Shown: positions 1 to 9,695, counted from the first letter of the stretch. The stretch is DNA of 50,253 bases from Candidatus Omnitrophota bacterium (GCA_016928555.1 JAFGKM010000038.1:1-50253); one strand, 5' to 3'. The notes: generated by a model not told the origin, from the sequence alone. Numbers and translations: made by a program.

Positions 1-3000
1 AAAACGCAGGCAACGGCAAAAGAAATAAAACCATTCATAATATTTTATCCGAACAAAAACTTCGCAAAGTATTCCATAAATGCAATCATATCATATGTTT
101 CAATACCTCTTGCCGAGAGTGAAATCAAACAGGCGACGGCAGGACATATTGCTTCGGAAGCGGAGATAATAAAACTTTACGATGAAAAATTCAAGGCTTT
201 CCATGGGTTCAGCGAAGAAGAAGTAAAAAAAATAAAAAACGAAGTCCGGTTGGAAAAGGTGCTTGCCCCTTATCTTCCCATCAAAAATAGCGGAGAGGGG
301 ATTTTTACACTGACGACATCACAGTATCGTTTTCAAGACTCAATTTTCCCTGTATCGATAAAAATTTTAGGAGAGGAAATACTTTCAGATGCAATAACGC
401 TGGATATTTCTCTGGCAGAAGGCAGTATTAACCCGGAATCGGACAAGCCGCGGTTTAAATGCAGTGAAAGCGAAGTAATTCTTGAGCAGGATATAAATTA
501 CGGAGAAGGATTGAAAGTAAGCATTAATGGAATTCTCTCTTACGACGGTATGATGATATTTTCAATTAAATTTTCTGCGCCGGAAGCCGTAGAGATAAAA
601 AGTGTTACGTTCAGGGTGCCTCTCAGCGCGAAAATTGCAAAATATGCAAGATACGGCAGTTTCGGCGATATCGTTCCCGGCAGCAAGCCCGCCCAGTATA
701 GTGGAAGACGTTACGAATCCATAGATTATGGGTTCGGTCCCATACCTCCTGCCGGAGAAAAGGTAGAGGTAAAGTATGCGCTCCTCTCCGGCAGATGGAA
801 AAACGGATGGAATCCGAGGATATGGGATGAAAATCATCCTGTTATATGGGAATGGACGCAGGAAAGAGGATTGCACCTGGCTGAGCTCTGGGTGGGAGAC
901 GAGCAAAAGGGACTCAGGTGGATAAGCGAAAGTCCAAGGGGCTGGCATTACGAAAAAAACGATACGACATGCATGCTTGAAAAAAAAGGAGATTCAATAC
1001 TGGCAAGCAGAATGTTCATAACAAAGCCGTTAAGAATTCAGGGAGAAAGAGAAATACAGTTCGCAATTCAGGCTCTTCCGCCCAAACATGTGAGAGAGGA
1101 CTGGTTCACATTAAAGGTTGCTTCCCCACTGTTCAATAAAGAACTTGCCGGGAAAATATATGAATCACTCGGCGAAGAAGAGAGAAAATTCCCTGTTTTT
1201 GACTATCGCAAAACCGGTGAATTATCGCCATCCTTCCCTCACAACTGGTGTATAGGACACGGAACACCAAGGGCCGAAAACCCCGATGCTTTCAGGAAAG
1301 ATTCTGCAATACTTGAGTATTTCGGCCGGCGTCTTCTTCCATACATGGCACCAACACACATAGCAGTCAACACTCCGGAAGGTTATTTCTATACAGTTAA
1401 AACGGAAGAGTGGGCAATCAAACCCCGTTACGCGTGGCTTGCAAAATCAATAGACCCTGCTGAAATACGCGGCTCAATAGTCAAGGTATGCGTAAACAGT
1501 TTTTATTCGGAATTCATGGCGTCTGATATAGGAAAATTTATTGATGATTACGGAATCAGCGGTCTTTATTTCGATAATTGCACTCCGGGAGGATGTGTAA
1601 ACACTGAACACGGATGCGGCTATAAAAATGACACCGGTGAGATAAGACCTACCGTTCCTTTTTTTGCGCTGAGGAAATACTTCATGATGGTCAGGAATGA
1701 ATTCCTTAAAAGAGGGAAAGAACCCCTGATATTCTGTCACGCAGGTGTTCTCCCTTCCGAACTCTCTTTTGTTGACTGCGTCCTTTCCGGAGAAGGGCTG
1801 TACGGGCTGGACCTTTCTGAAAACGTTTCATTGGAAGAATTCAGAGCTTACATGATAGGGCCAAACCAGACGGGGGCAGTATATTTCTTCCTGCCGCAGG
1901 CGCTTGGAGTCGATCCTAAAGAAGCTATGAAAGAAGAAACAGTCCGCAGGTCACTGGCTATGACGCTTATTCACGGGACGCAAATCTGGCCCGGTTTCTG
2001 CCATATGGGGCCGGTGGCCAAATCCAGAGAAGTATTGGGAAGGCTGGAAGAGGAAAAAGTCAGGTTTTTACCTTACTGGGAGTGGATTGATATCAACACG
2101 GAACTCAATAAAAAAAAGGTTTATGCTTCTATCTATCTGCAGTCAAGCCGGGCTGTGCTGGCAATATCCAATCTTTCACAAGATGATATAGATGTATCAA
2201 TCCCGCGTGCATTGATAGAAGCCGTTTTTCCGGGACTGCAGTCAGTTAAGGACGTAATGGACTATTTCCCTGTAGATGTGGACAATGAATATCTACTGTT
2301 AAGATTACCAGGGAAAGATTTTCGCCTTCTGCTGCTGGAAAACAATCTTGTTGTAACTGACGGTCAGGAAAATACCGGCGGCTGGAAAACTTTCCGAAGG
2401 CCAGGTGAAAATGCCGCTGTTATGCACCTTTCCGAAGAAGAAGCGCGGTCAGGTTCTGATTCTCTCAAGGTGACAATCCCTGTTACAATGCAAACACAGG
2501 GGGTGCAACGTGTAATTAAGGTAACTCCCGGGCAACGTTATCGAATAACTGCATATGCAAAAGGAGAAGGAGAGATACAGATTTCTGCCGAAGGGCAGAG
2601 TGGATGTATTGACGGAAACCCTGTTAAACTTACATCGCAATGGCAAAAACTGAGTGCCAGTTTATATGTAAAAGACAGCATTCTTGCTCCGTCAGTTATC
2701 AATGTTTTTGGAAGCCCATGGCATCCTGCCAATCTTGAAAAGGAACACAAGTCTTTTTCTTTTTTCATTGATGACTTCCAGGTGGAACAGGAACCGGTTC
2801 TAACTTTCCCTGAGGTTAATATTCCAGCCATGAAATTCAGTGCGGTAAATTATTGTTTGAAAGTGCCAAACGCCGCAATTATAAATGACCCGTCCGGAAT
2901 TTCCTTTGTTGAAACAAGAAATGGGTTTGATTTTGTCCGGAAGATACCATATCCTCAGACATCCAAGCCTGTATACATATACCTGAAGCTTTTTGTGGAA

Positions 3001-3276
3001 GAGAAAGACTCCAGGACTGTAATCAAGGTCGTTTCTTATCAGCCGGGGCAGAAGGGAGAGCCCGTTTTCTGTTCAAGAATATCCTCTGTAAAGGAATGGG
3101 TATGGCTTAAAACCGGGCCCTTCACGCCGGGCGAGATTGCTGAAAAGGAATTTGCTGTTTCATATTATGGCTCTGCACCAAAAGCAAGATTAAGCGCTAT
3201 TGTTGTAACTACCATGGATAATCTGACAGAGCAGGAAATGGAAGATGCCCAAATGTATAAGGACGGTTATCAATAA
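1..3276 (+). CDS. Glycoside hydrolase-like protein (DUF6067/GH123-related), 5' truncated
   Basis: The frame is open from base 1, so the TTG at 250 used by the ORF track is only the first usable codon and the true start lies outside the window. About 1091 residues are visible. The central part looks like the barrel of the DUF6067/GH123-related family, with a strand ending GLYFDNCTPGGC near visible residue 521 and FCHAG near 579. A lectin-like carbohydrate-binding segment follows (about 780-940, for example GQRYRITAYAKGEG), then a further beta-rich tail. The family is inferred to act on glycans. The Gfo/Idh and UroD-family neighbours fit a sugar or methylated-compound utilisation cluster. The substrate cannot be read from sequence, and no signal peptide can be judged because the N-terminus is missing. 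Confidence 0.7.
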   Translation, partial: KTQATAKEIKPFIIFYPNKNFAKYSINAIISYVSIPLAESEIKQATAGHIASEAEIIKLYDEKFKAFHGFSEEEVKKIKNEVRLEKVLAPYLPIKNSGEGIFTLTTSQYRFQDSIFPVSIKILGEEILSDAITLDISLAEGSINPESDKPRFKCSESEVILEQDINYGEGLKVSINGILSYDGMMIFSIKFSAPEAVEIKSVTFRVPLSAKIAKYARYGSFGDIVPGSKPAQYSGRRYESIDYGFGPIPPAGEKVEVKYALLSGRWKNGWNPRIWDENHPVIWEWTQERGLHLAELWVGDEQKGLRWISESPRGWHYEKNDTTCMLEKKGDSILASRMFITKPLRIQGEREIQFAIQALPPKHVREDWFTLKVASPLFNKELAGKIYESLGEEERKFPVFDYRKTGELSPSFPHNWCIGHGTPRAENPDAFRKDSAILEYFGRRLLPYMAPTHIAVNTPEGYFYTVKTEEWAIKPRYAWLAKSIDPAEIRGSIVKVCVNSFYSEFMASDIGKFIDDYGISGLYFDNCTPGGCVNTEHGCGYKNDTGEIRPTVPFFALRKYFMMVRNEFLKRGKEPLIFCHAGVLPSELSFVDCVLSGEGLYGLDLSENVSLEEFRAYMIGPNQTGAVYFFLPQALGVDPKEAMKEETVRRSLAMTLIHGTQIWPGFCHMGPVAKSREVLGRLEEEKVRFLPYWEWIDINTELNKKKVYASIYLQSSRAVLAISNLSQDDIDVSIPRALIEAVFPGLQSVKDVMDYFPVDVDNEYLLLRLPGKDFRLLLLENNLVVTDGQENTGGWKTFRRPGENAAVMHLSEEEARSGSDSLKVTIPVTMQTQGVQRVIKVTPGQRYRITAYAKGEGEIQISAEGQSGCIDGNPVKLTSQWQKLSASLYVKDSILAPSVINVFGSPWHPANLEKEHKSFSFFIDDFQVEQEPVLTFPEVNIPAMKFSAVNYCLKVPNAAIINDPSGISFVETRNGFDFVRKIPYPQTSKPVYIYLKLFVEEKDSRTVIKVVSYQPGQKGEPVFCSRISSVKEWVWLKTGPFTPGEIAEKEFAVSYYGSAPKARLSAIVVTTMDNLTEQEMEDAQMYKDGYQ

Positions 3277-3308
3277 AGATAATCCAAACATGGAAAGGAG
3301 ATGAGATA

Positions 3309-3740
3309 ATGAACCAGAAATTAAAACTGGCAGTATTGGTGATTGTTATTGTTATAGCGATAGGTTTTATGATAAAACAGTTTCAGCCTAAGAAAATTTC
3401 AACTCCGCCCGATACTGTAGAAGAAATCTTGGTAGATGTCAAGGCAAACAAACTTTTCTTAAAATCTGTTAAGATCGGAACAGGTGCATATCCGACAACC
3501 TCTCCGTTCAGCGAGGGAAATAATGCTTATCTTGCAGTTCAGTGTGCCGATTGCAAGGCGCTATTTGCAGTTCAAGGTCAACCTCCAATGGAGGGACCGT
3601 TCGATCTGGAAATTTGGACTCCCGCATGTCCTGTATGCGGCAGTAAAAATTTTCTTCCTAAACCTGAGTTCCCTGCAGGAAAGAAAAGCGTGGATCTGCC
3701 CGGACCTGTACATGTAGTAAAGTTGCCACTGAAAAAATAG
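3309..3740 (+). CDS. Small membrane-anchored zinc ribbon protein, unknown function
   Basis: 143 residues. The N-terminus is one strong membrane segment (LAVLVIVIVIAIGFMI, about residues 8-23) after a short basic stretch, so the rest is probably outside the cytoplasm. The body carries two Cys pairs, CADC and CPVC, about 33 residues apart, which is a zinc ribbon layout. An AAGGAGATG ribosome binding site just upstream supports the ATG. It lies 32 bases after the glycoside hydrolase gene and before a Gfo/Idh gene, probably in one transcript. I do not recognise a named family. A zinc- or metal-binding accessory protein is the most that can be said. Confidence 0.7.
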   Translation: MNQKLKLAVLVIVIVIAIGFMIKQFQPKKISTPPDTVEEILVDVKANKLFLKSVKIGTGAYPTTSPFSEGNNAYLAVQCADCKALFAVQGQPPMEGPFDLEIWTPACPVCGSKNFLPKPEFPAGKKSVDLPGPVHVVKLPLKK

Positions 3741-3801
3741 TAAAGATATTCAGATTGCGGAATAATTTTAACGAATTTGAATATTTTAAGTGAGGTAGAT
3801 T

Positions 3802-4842
3802 ATGATTCGCATGGGAATTATCGGATGCGGGGCAATGGGCTCCAATCATGCTCGTTATCTTAATGAGTTAACTTCTGACGGAATGATCATTTCTGCTGCG
3901 GTTGATATTGACAGAAGTAAAGCGGAAAAGACCGTTAAATATCTTAAGAATGCGAAAGCATCCACTGATTTAAGGTCTGTTCTTAATGAAATGGATGCTG
4001 TTCTGATAAGTCTTCCTCACAATCTGCATCACTCTGTAGGTATGGAGTGCTTGAAGGCAGGAAAACATGTCCTTATGGAAAAACCATTAGCAATGACGGA
4101 GAAAGAATGTTTGGAACTGATAGAAACTGCAAAAGAATACAACCTTATTCTCATGACTGCATACTGTGTTCGCTATCATCCGCTGGTGGTGAGGCTGAAA
4201 GAACTTCTGGATGCACAGGCATACGGAAAACTTTTCAATATATCCGTTTGGACCGAGCAATATACAAACTGGACCTTGCACTTTCCCCCTGAAAGTCGTC
4301 GCGGCAGTGCTGCCGTACTCGGCGGAGGGCAATTGTTTAGCCACGGTTGTCACTATATAGATATTCTTCTGTGGTACCTGGGTGCACCGGAAAAAGGATT
4401 TCATTTGGGAACAAACTACGGTACTCCGTGGATGGAAAAAGAAGGTACCAGTCATGTGGCAATCAAGTTTGAGAATGGTACTATGGGATATCATTTTGGC
4501 ACATGGGGAGCAAAGGGAAGCAAACTATGCTATTCAATCCATGCCCACTGTACCGAAGGAATGCTGGAAGCTGACATAACAAATGGCAAATTGAGACTTA
4601 TAACCGTAGGCAAGGGTGGCTGGCGCAGGCAAAAAAAAACACTTCTTATGGAATATCCCAGGGCAGAATTCAAGAAATATCATATGCTTGAAATAAAACA
4701 TTTCTTGGATTGTGTGAAAACCGGCAGAAAACCGCTGACAGACGCTAGAAGCAGTCTTCAAAGTTTAAGAGTTATCTGGCGGTTATACGAAGCCGAACAA
4801 CTGGGGGTAGTGGCTGACCTGCGCGGTTTGGGTTTAAACTAA
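3802..4842 (+). CDS. Gfo/Idh/MocA family oxidoreductase
   Basis: 346 residues. The N-terminal Rossmann fold has GIIGCGAMGSNHARYL, and the family EKP motif (LMEKPLAMT) lies near residues 92-100, as expected for NAD(P)-dependent dehydrogenases of sugars and cyclitols. The C-terminal half matches the family's beta-sheet substrate domain, including GGGQLFSHGCHYID. A GAGGTAG ribosome binding site precedes the ATG. It is 61 bases after the zinc ribbon gene. Substrate unknown; the neighbouring glycoside hydrolase and UroD-family genes suggest a sugar derivative. A second, distinct member lies at 47490-48593. Confidence 0.87.
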   Translation: MIRMGIIGCGAMGSNHARYLNELTSDGMIISAAVDIDRSKAEKTVKYLKNAKASTDLRSVLNEMDAVLISLPHNLHHSVGMECLKAGKHVLMEKPLAMTEKECLELIETAKEYNLILMTAYCVRYHPLVVRLKELLDAQAYGKLFNISVWTEQYTNWTLHFPPESRRGSAAVLGGGQLFSHGCHYIDILLWYLGAPEKGFHLGTNYGTPWMEKEGTSHVAIKFENGTMGYHFGTWGAKGSKLCYSIHAHCTEGMLEADITNGKLRLITVGKGGWRRQKKTLLMEYPRAEFKKYHMLEIKHFLDCVKTGRKPLTDARSSLQSLRVIWRLYEAEQLGVVADLRGLGLN

Positions 4843-4872
4843 ACCTGACAAAGAGTACAGGAGATGTAAAAG

Positions 4873-4881
4873 TGATATAAT
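4873..4881 (+). promoter_or_regulatory. Possible extended -10 promoter for the UroD-family pair
   Basis: TGATATAAT is an extended -10 element (TGN plus TATAAT). No -35 box stands at normal spacing; the nearest CTGACA is 25 bases upstream. If used, the leader before the first UroD-family gene would be about 80 bases. Confidence 0.35.
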
Positions 4882-4969
4882 AAATCCGGCAAAATCCAGA
4901 TTGTAATGGAATGATACACATTAAGAATAGATAGATTAAAAGAGATGCAGCACTTGGCGAAAATAATAT

Positions 4970-6040
4970 ATGACTCAACTGGAAAAATTTACTGCTACAG
5001 TTCGGCATGAGCCTCATTCAGATTTTCTCTTTCATGCCAGTTTCACACCTGAACTGGCAAAAAGAATCAGAGAAAAATATGGATTGTCAGACAACGGAGA
5101 ATTACGCCCGCTTTTTGGAATGTATGAAATGTTTGTCGTTCAGCCCAAAGAACCTGAAATAACAACTGCTACGGATTTTTCAAAGTATTTTGTAGATGTT
5201 GAAAAACCAAAAGGTTCTTTCATAAACAGAATTGGAGTTCTGGAGATCCCGGCGCATTTTTATCATTTTACCGGATATATAAGCCCTTTGCGCAACGTAA
5301 GAAAATTCAACGAACTTGAAGAGTTTTCTTTTCCGCCTGCGGAAGGTTTTGATGCATCGGGCATGAAAGGAAAAGTGAAGAAGGCGCACGAGGAAGGTAG
5401 AGTAGCTATGACATGGACAGGCCACATGTATGAATATGCATGGCAGGTGAGGGGATATGAACAATTTTTATTGGACATGGTTGATAATCCCGACTGGTGC
5501 GATTATATCCTTGACAGGTTCATGGAGAGAAATTTAAATATAGCCGTACTGGCCGCTAAAGCCGGCGTGGATATCATTACAACCGGTGATGATATTGCAA
5601 ACCAAAATTCTCTCATGTTCTCAAAAAGCATGTGGCGGAATTTTATCCGTGACAAGTGGGCAAAAGTCTATGCTGCGGCAAGAGAGATTAAACCAGATAT
5701 TAAGATATGGTATCACAGTGACGGCAACGTCATGGAAATTGTTCCGGAGATGATAGAAATAGGGTTGACCATTCTGAATCCAGTCCAGCCGGAATGTATG
5801 GATTTGGTAAAGTTGAAGAAGCAGTATGGAAAACAACTGGTTTTTGACGGCACAGTTGGAACACAGACAACCATGCCTTTTGGCTCTCCTGAGGAGGTAA
5901 AGAGAGTTGTAAGAGAAAGAAAAAAGGAACTCGGCTATGACGGAGCTTTAATACTTTCGCCAACGCATGTTTTGGAACCGGAAGTACCCATTGAAAATAT
6001 AGAAGCCTTTATTTCTGCATGCAAAGAGGATAAATTTTGA
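4970..6040 (+). CDS. Uroporphyrinogen decarboxylase-family protein (UroD/MtaA-like)
   Basis: 356 residues, the usual length for the UroD superfamily. Family features include the mid-protein GVDIITTGDDIANQNS strand, the C-terminal LVFDGTVGTQTTMPFGS segment and the closing HVLEPEVPIENIEAF helix. True haem-pathway HemE is unlikely: the N-terminal RPVWxMRQAGR motif is absent, and no haem genes are nearby. Family members with this divergence are commonly methyltransferase-like, acting with corrinoid proteins. The MtaA zinc ligands cannot be assigned clearly, since the candidate site reads WYHSDGN without Cys. No strong ribosome binding site precedes the ATG. A related paralogue follows after 42 bases. 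Confidence 0.8.
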   Translation: MTQLEKFTATVRHEPHSDFLFHASFTPELAKRIREKYGLSDNGELRPLFGMYEMFVVQPKEPEITTATDFSKYFVDVEKPKGSFINRIGVLEIPAHFYHFTGYISPLRNVRKFNELEEFSFPPAEGFDASGMKGKVKKAHEEGRVAMTWTGHMYEYAWQVRGYEQFLLDMVDNPDWCDYILDRFMERNLNIAVLAAKAGVDIITTGDDIANQNSLMFSKSMWRNFIRDKWAKVYAAAREIKPDIKIWYHSDGNVMEIVPEMIEIGLTILNPVQPECMDLVKLKKQYGKQLVFDGTVGTQTTMPFGSPEEVKRVVRERKKELGYDGALILSPTHVLEPEVPIENIEAFISACKEDKF

Positions 6041-6082
6041 CTTTCTCAATGTCAACCTTAAACCCACAGAGAGAAAAAAATA

Positions 6083-7138
6083 ATGCTGACTCCTAAGAAA
6101 AGAGTTGAAGCGGCTATAAGAGGCGAAAAGGCTGACAGAATACCTTTTACCATTTATGAGAATAAACTGCCGCAGTGTAGTGTTGAGAGACAACTAAGGA
6201 ATGAAGGACTTTGCTTAGTGAATAGAAATTATAACGTAATTACAGCTTATTCTCCTAATGTTGTTCACGAATCATACGGCTATTACGAAAACGGCACGCG
6301 TTACAACAGGGATGTTTTTAAAACTCCGTTTGGCAAACTTTTCAGTGTACACAGGCCATCTGGAATTACATCATGGTGCGTCTCCCGCCTTTTTAAAACC
6401 CCGGAAGACTATAAGAAATTGTTGTTCATGGCAAAAGATGAGGTATTTAAACCGTGCTATGAGCGATTCCTGGCTGCAGAAAAATTGGTCGGTGAAGACG
6501 TAATATTGCGTGCAAACATCGGGTTAACTCCTTTGCATCGTGTTATAACACACTGGATGGGCGTGGAAACATTTGCCATAGAATGGGCGGACCGCAGAGA
6601 TGAAATAGAGAAATTGTGCGATGCGCTGACCGAAAAATTACGTATCATATTTCCGATTGTAGCCAAATCTCCCGCTCTGCATGCAAACTTTGGAGGCAAT
6701 GAAACCGGCAATGTTATGGGGAGAGAACGGTTTCAAAAATATGTTATTCCTCTTTATAACGAAGCAGGTGAAATCTTCAAAAAAAACGGCAAATTTCTCG
6801 GAGCACATCTTGACGGGAATAATAAAGTGTGGGCTGATCTTGTTGCTGACAGCGGCCTTGACTATATTGAAGCTTTTTCCCCTTCGCCGGATTCCGATAT
6901 GACGATTTCAGATGCCTTTAAGGTGTGGAACAAGAAACTTCTCTGGATAAACTTCCCATCCTCTCTTCATCTTGCCACGCATGAAAAGATCAAAACAGAA
7001 ACAAGAAAGATTATTGGAGAATCTCTGCCTGATAAAAGACTTATAATAGGAATTACGGAAGATATTCCTGAAGAAAGATGGCAGGGAAACCTGCTTGCCA
7101 TGTCTGAAGTTATAAATAAAGGCAGCCTTGATTTTTGA
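6083..7138 (+). CDS. Uroporphyrinogen decarboxylase-family protein, second copy
   Basis: 351 residues. The N-terminus (TPKKRVEAAIRGEKADRIPF) is the classic UroD-superfamily opening helix. The interior has GKFLGAHLDGNNKVWADL and LDYIEAFSPSPDSDMT, and the C-terminus reads LIIGITEDIPEERW. It is a paralogue, not a duplicate, of the preceding gene; the two look strongly diverged. It lies 42 bases downstream and is probably cotranscribed. A weak AGAGAGAAA precedes the ATG. The likely role is methyl transfer or decarboxylation of an unidentified substrate. No corrinoid protein is encoded in the visible cluster. Confidence 0.8.
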   Translation: MLTPKKRVEAAIRGEKADRIPFTIYENKLPQCSVERQLRNEGLCLVNRNYNVITAYSPNVVHESYGYYENGTRYNRDVFKTPFGKLFSVHRPSGITSWCVSRLFKTPEDYKKLLFMAKDEVFKPCYERFLAAEKLVGEDVILRANIGLTPLHRVITHWMGVETFAIEWADRRDEIEKLCDALTEKLRIIFPIVAKSPALHANFGGNETGNVMGRERFQKYVIPLYNEAGEIFKKNGKFLGAHLDGNNKVWADLVADSGLDYIEAFSPSPDSDMTISDAFKVWNKKLLWINFPSSLHLATHEKIKTETRKIIGESLPDKRLIIGITEDIPEERWQGNLLAMSEVINKGSLDF

Positions 7139-7270
7139 CTGCTTGATATTGTATCCAAATTTTATTATTCCCATGGACCGCTGTATCTTACTGCAAATTA
7201 CCAAGTGATAAATTTTTCAACCATAAAAAATTATGCCGGTTATCCTCTTTTTCATCCTCATCCCCCCAAC

Positions 7271-7291
7271 CCTCTCCCTTCAAGGGAGAGG
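7271..7291. repeat. C-rich palindromic repeat unit
   Basis: Perfect 10-bp arms around a single C, preceded by CATCCTCATCCCCCCAAC. It belongs to the same loose family as the C-rich hairpins at 10521, 14271, 17506, 21646, 27671, 42797 and 47427. It is not followed directly by a T-run, so it is not an obvious terminator. Confidence 0.8.
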
Positions 7292-7338
7292 CAACCTGGT
7301 GTGTTTTTAATTTTTGAACGACAGGAAAAGATATCAAT

Positions 7339-7367
7339 TTGATTGTTTTTTTTCAATGGTGTATAAT
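7339..7367 (+). promoter_or_regulatory. Promoter of the gap-pgk-tpiA operon
   Basis: TTGATT (7339-7344), a 17-base spacer and TATAAT (7362-7367). Transcription would begin near 7374. The track's TTG start for gap at 7339 is the -35 box itself, so that start cannot be real. Confidence 0.72.
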
Positions 7368-7488
7368 TATCGGATTAAACAAAGTCAGGGAAAAGCGGCA
7401 AAGCATTTTGGAATCGTGCTTCCTGAAAAACACAAAAACAAAATCCGGACTCGCCGCCGCTTGTCTGTTCGGAATTATGGAGGACAAC

Positions 7489-8493
7489 ATGGTGAAGATA
7501 GGAGTTAATGGCTTCGGAAGGATAGGAAGGCTGGTTTTAAGGGCGGCGCTGGAAAAAAAGTATCCCGGGATAGAATTCGTCGCATTCAACGATATTGCCG
7601 ACGCAAAAACCCTTGCGCATCTTTTCAAGTATGATTCCAACTACGGCATATACCCCGGGGATGTTTCCGCAAAAGACAACGCGGTGGTTGTTGACGGCAG
7701 AGAATACAAGGTTTTTGCAGAAAGAGACCCGAAGAACCTGCCGTGGAAGAGCCTGGGCGTTGACATAGTCGTGGAGTCAACCGGGCTGTTCACGGATGCC
7801 GCAAAAGCAAAAGCCCACATTGAAGCGGGAGCGAAAAAGGTGCTTATTTCCGCTCCGGGAAAGGGCGAAGACGTAACTATAGTGCTGGGCGCAAATGAAA
7901 AGGATTACGACCCGGCAAAACACAATATAATATCAAACGCTTCCTGCACCACAAACTGTCTCGCTCCGCTGGCAAAGGTGCTTGTTGACAGCTTCGGGGT
8001 AAAGATGGGGCTGATGACAACCATACACGCATATACGAACGACCAGAAAATAATGGACGCTCCGCATAAAGACCTGCGCAGGGCGAGGTCCGCGGCTCTG
8101 TCAATGATACCGACAACCACGGGGGCCGCCAAAGCCATCGGCAAGGTCATCCCCGAATTAAACGGCAAGATGAACGGTTTGGCAATAAGGGTTCCCACTT
8201 CAACGGTATCTCTCGTAGACCTGGTAGTCACTCTTGAAAAAACAACCGATGCGGACACGATAAATGCCGCTTATAAGAAAGCGGCCGAAGGAAGCTTAAA
8301 GGGGATTCTTCATTACTGCGACGAACCTCTGGTATCCAAAGATTTCGTAAAGAACCCGAATTCCTGCATATATGATGCCGCGGCAACATATATCGTAGGA
8401 GACATGGTAAAGGTGCTTGGCTGGTACGACAACGAATGGGCATACAGCTGCAGGGTTGTCGACCTTATCAAATACATGGTGGAAAAGCAGTAA
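7489..8493 (+). CDS. gap: Glyceraldehyde-3-phosphate dehydrogenase, type I
   Basis: 334 residues from the ATG at 7489, which follows a GGAGG at good spacing. The 50 extra residues in the track cover the promoter and leader. The NAD fold is [12 protein letters not shown], and Asp35 in AFND favours NAD. The catalytic SASCTTN-type segment ([12 protein letters not shown]) has Cys153. The C-terminal [15 protein letters not shown] is typical. It oxidises glyceraldehyde 3-phosphate to 1,3-bisphosphoglycerate. It is first in gap-pgk-tpiA, with pgk 15 bases downstream. Confidence 0.97.
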   Translation: MVKIGVNGFGRIGRLVLRAALEKKYPGIEFVAFNDIADAKTLAHLFKYDSNYGIYPGDVSAKDNAVVVDGREYKVFAERDPKNLPWKSLGVDIVVESTGLFTDAAKAKAHIEAGAKKVLISAPGKGEDVTIVLGANEKDYDPAKHNIISNASCTTNCLAPLAKVLVDSFGVKMGLMTTIHAYTNDQKIMDAPHKDLRRARSAALSMIPTTTGAAKAIGKVIPELNGKMNGLAIRVPTSTVSLVDLVVTLEKTTDADTINAAYKKAAEGSLKGILHYCDEPLVSKDFVKNPNSCIYDAAATYIVGDMVKVLGWYDNEWAYSCRVVDLIKYMVEKQ

Positions 8494-8508
8494 ATTTCGG
8501 AGGAACCA

Positions 8509-9693
8509 ATGGAACTGAAGACCATAGAAGATGCGGGGTATGCCGGCAAACGCGTATTTCTCAGGGTTGATTTTAACGTTCCGATTGAAAAGGGCGAAGT
8601 AAAGGACGATACGAGGATAAGAGCGGCCCTGCCCACGATAGAATACCTGCTGAAGCAGGGGGCGTCCCTCGTAATTTCTTCCCATCTCGGCAGGCCGAAA
8701 GGAAAAGCTGTGCCGGAAATGAGCCTGAAGCCCGTTGCGGAAAAACTAAGCAGTCTGCTGGGCGGAAAGGAAGTCGGGTTTGCTTCCGACTGCATGGGAG
8801 ACGAAGTAAAAAAATCCGCACAGAGCCTTAAAGCCGGAGAGATGCTTCTTCTTGAGAACCTTAGATTCCACGGAGAAGAAGAGGAGGGCGATGAAGGATT
8901 CGCCCGCCGGCTCGCTTCTTTGGCCGACTGTTACGTAAACGACGCATTCGGAACATGCCACAGGAAGCACGCGTCAATATACGGAATAACCAAACTTTTT
9001 GACAGCACAGCCGCGGGATACCTTATACAAAAAGAGGTTTTCGCACTGTCAAAACTTCTTGAAAATCCGGAAAAGCCGTTCCTGATGATTCTGGGGGGAG
9101 CAAAGGTGGCGGACAAGATAGGGATGGTCAAAAACCTTCTCGGAAAGATAGACACTCTTATAACCGGCGGAGTAATGGCGTACACATTCGTCCAAGCAAA
9201 AAACTGGGAGATAGGCGCATCAAAGGTTGAACACGACGCCGTCCCTCTTGCCAAAGAAATTATAAAAGAAGTAAACAAGCGCCATCTTGAATTCCATACT
9301 CCGCTGGACCATATTATCGCCGACAGGATTTCAGCAGATTCCCACCATTTCGCCACGGAAAGAGGAACCGTCCCTAAAAACTGGATAGGCGTTGACATAG
9401 GACCCCAGGCGGTGGAAGAATACATTGACTGCATAAAACGGGCGAAAACCATATTCTGGAACGGCCCCATGGGCATATATGAAATTGAAGAATTCGCAAA
9501 AGGCACGGAGGCTCTTGCAAAGGCAATCGGAGAAGCAGGGGTTTTTTCGGTCATAGGAGGGGGAGATTCCATAGCGGCGGTAAACAAAGCGGGCGTTGCC
9601 GACAGAATATCGCATATATGCACGGGAGGAGGAGCATCGCTCGAGTTTTTGGAAAAGGGGACGCTCCCGGGGATAGAGGTATTAAAAAGGTAG
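8509..9693 (+). CDS. pgk: Phosphoglycerate kinase
   Basis: 394 residues, standard length. The N-terminal substrate site is LRVDFNVPIEKGEV followed by SSHLGRPKGK. Further family blocks are LLENLRFHGEEE and VNDAFGTCHRKHAS. The C-terminal nucleotide site is IGGGDSIAAVNKAG. It converts 1,3-bisphosphoglycerate and ADP to 3-phosphoglycerate and ATP. CGGAGG precedes the ATG. The stop codon abuts a GTGCGAT palindrome in the gap before tpiA. Confidence 0.97.
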   Translation: MELKTIEDAGYAGKRVFLRVDFNVPIEKGEVKDDTRIRAALPTIEYLLKQGASLVISSHLGRPKGKAVPEMSLKPVAEKLSSLLGGKEVGFASDCMGDEVKKSAQSLKAGEMLLLENLRFHGEEEEGDEGFARRLASLADCYVNDAFGTCHRKHASIYGITKLFDSTAAGYLIQKEVFALSKLLENPEKPFLMILGGAKVADKIGMVKNLLGKIDTLITGGVMAYTFVQAKNWEIGASKVEHDAVPLAKEIIKEVNKRHLEFHTPLDHIIADRISADSHHFATERGTVPKNWIGVDIGPQAVEEYIDCIKRAKTIFWNGPMGIYEIEEFAKGTEALAKAIGEAGVFSVIGGGDSIAAVNKAGVADRISHICTGGGASLEFLEKGTLPGIEVLKR

Positions 9694-9695
9694 AG

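Larger units (their letters stand above)
7139..7488 (+). other. 350-base intergenic region: AT-rich DNA, C-rich hairpin repeat, gap promoter and leader
   Basis: No convincing gene lies here. The stretch contains a perfect 10-bp inverted repeat (CCTCTCCCTT, one base, AAGGGAGAGG; 7271-7291), a consensus-like promoter (7339-7367) and a leader of about 115 bases before gap. Just ahead of the gap ribosome binding site, TCCGGAC and GTTCGGA can pair (one wobble) around a loop. The track ORF at 7314 is a shadow. Confidence 0.7.

Noticed and set aside
250-3276. Track start of the first gene at TTG 250
   Set aside because: The same frame is open back to base 1 with protein-like sequence, so the gene enters from outside the window.
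4970-7138. HemE (haem biosynthesis) for the two UroD-family genes
   Set aside because: The N-terminal Arg-rich HemE signature is missing from both, and no haem genes are nearby.
7339-7488. 50-residue N-terminal extension of GAPDH
   Set aside because: The TTG is the -35 box of a good promoter; homology begins at the ATG at 7489 behind GGAGG.
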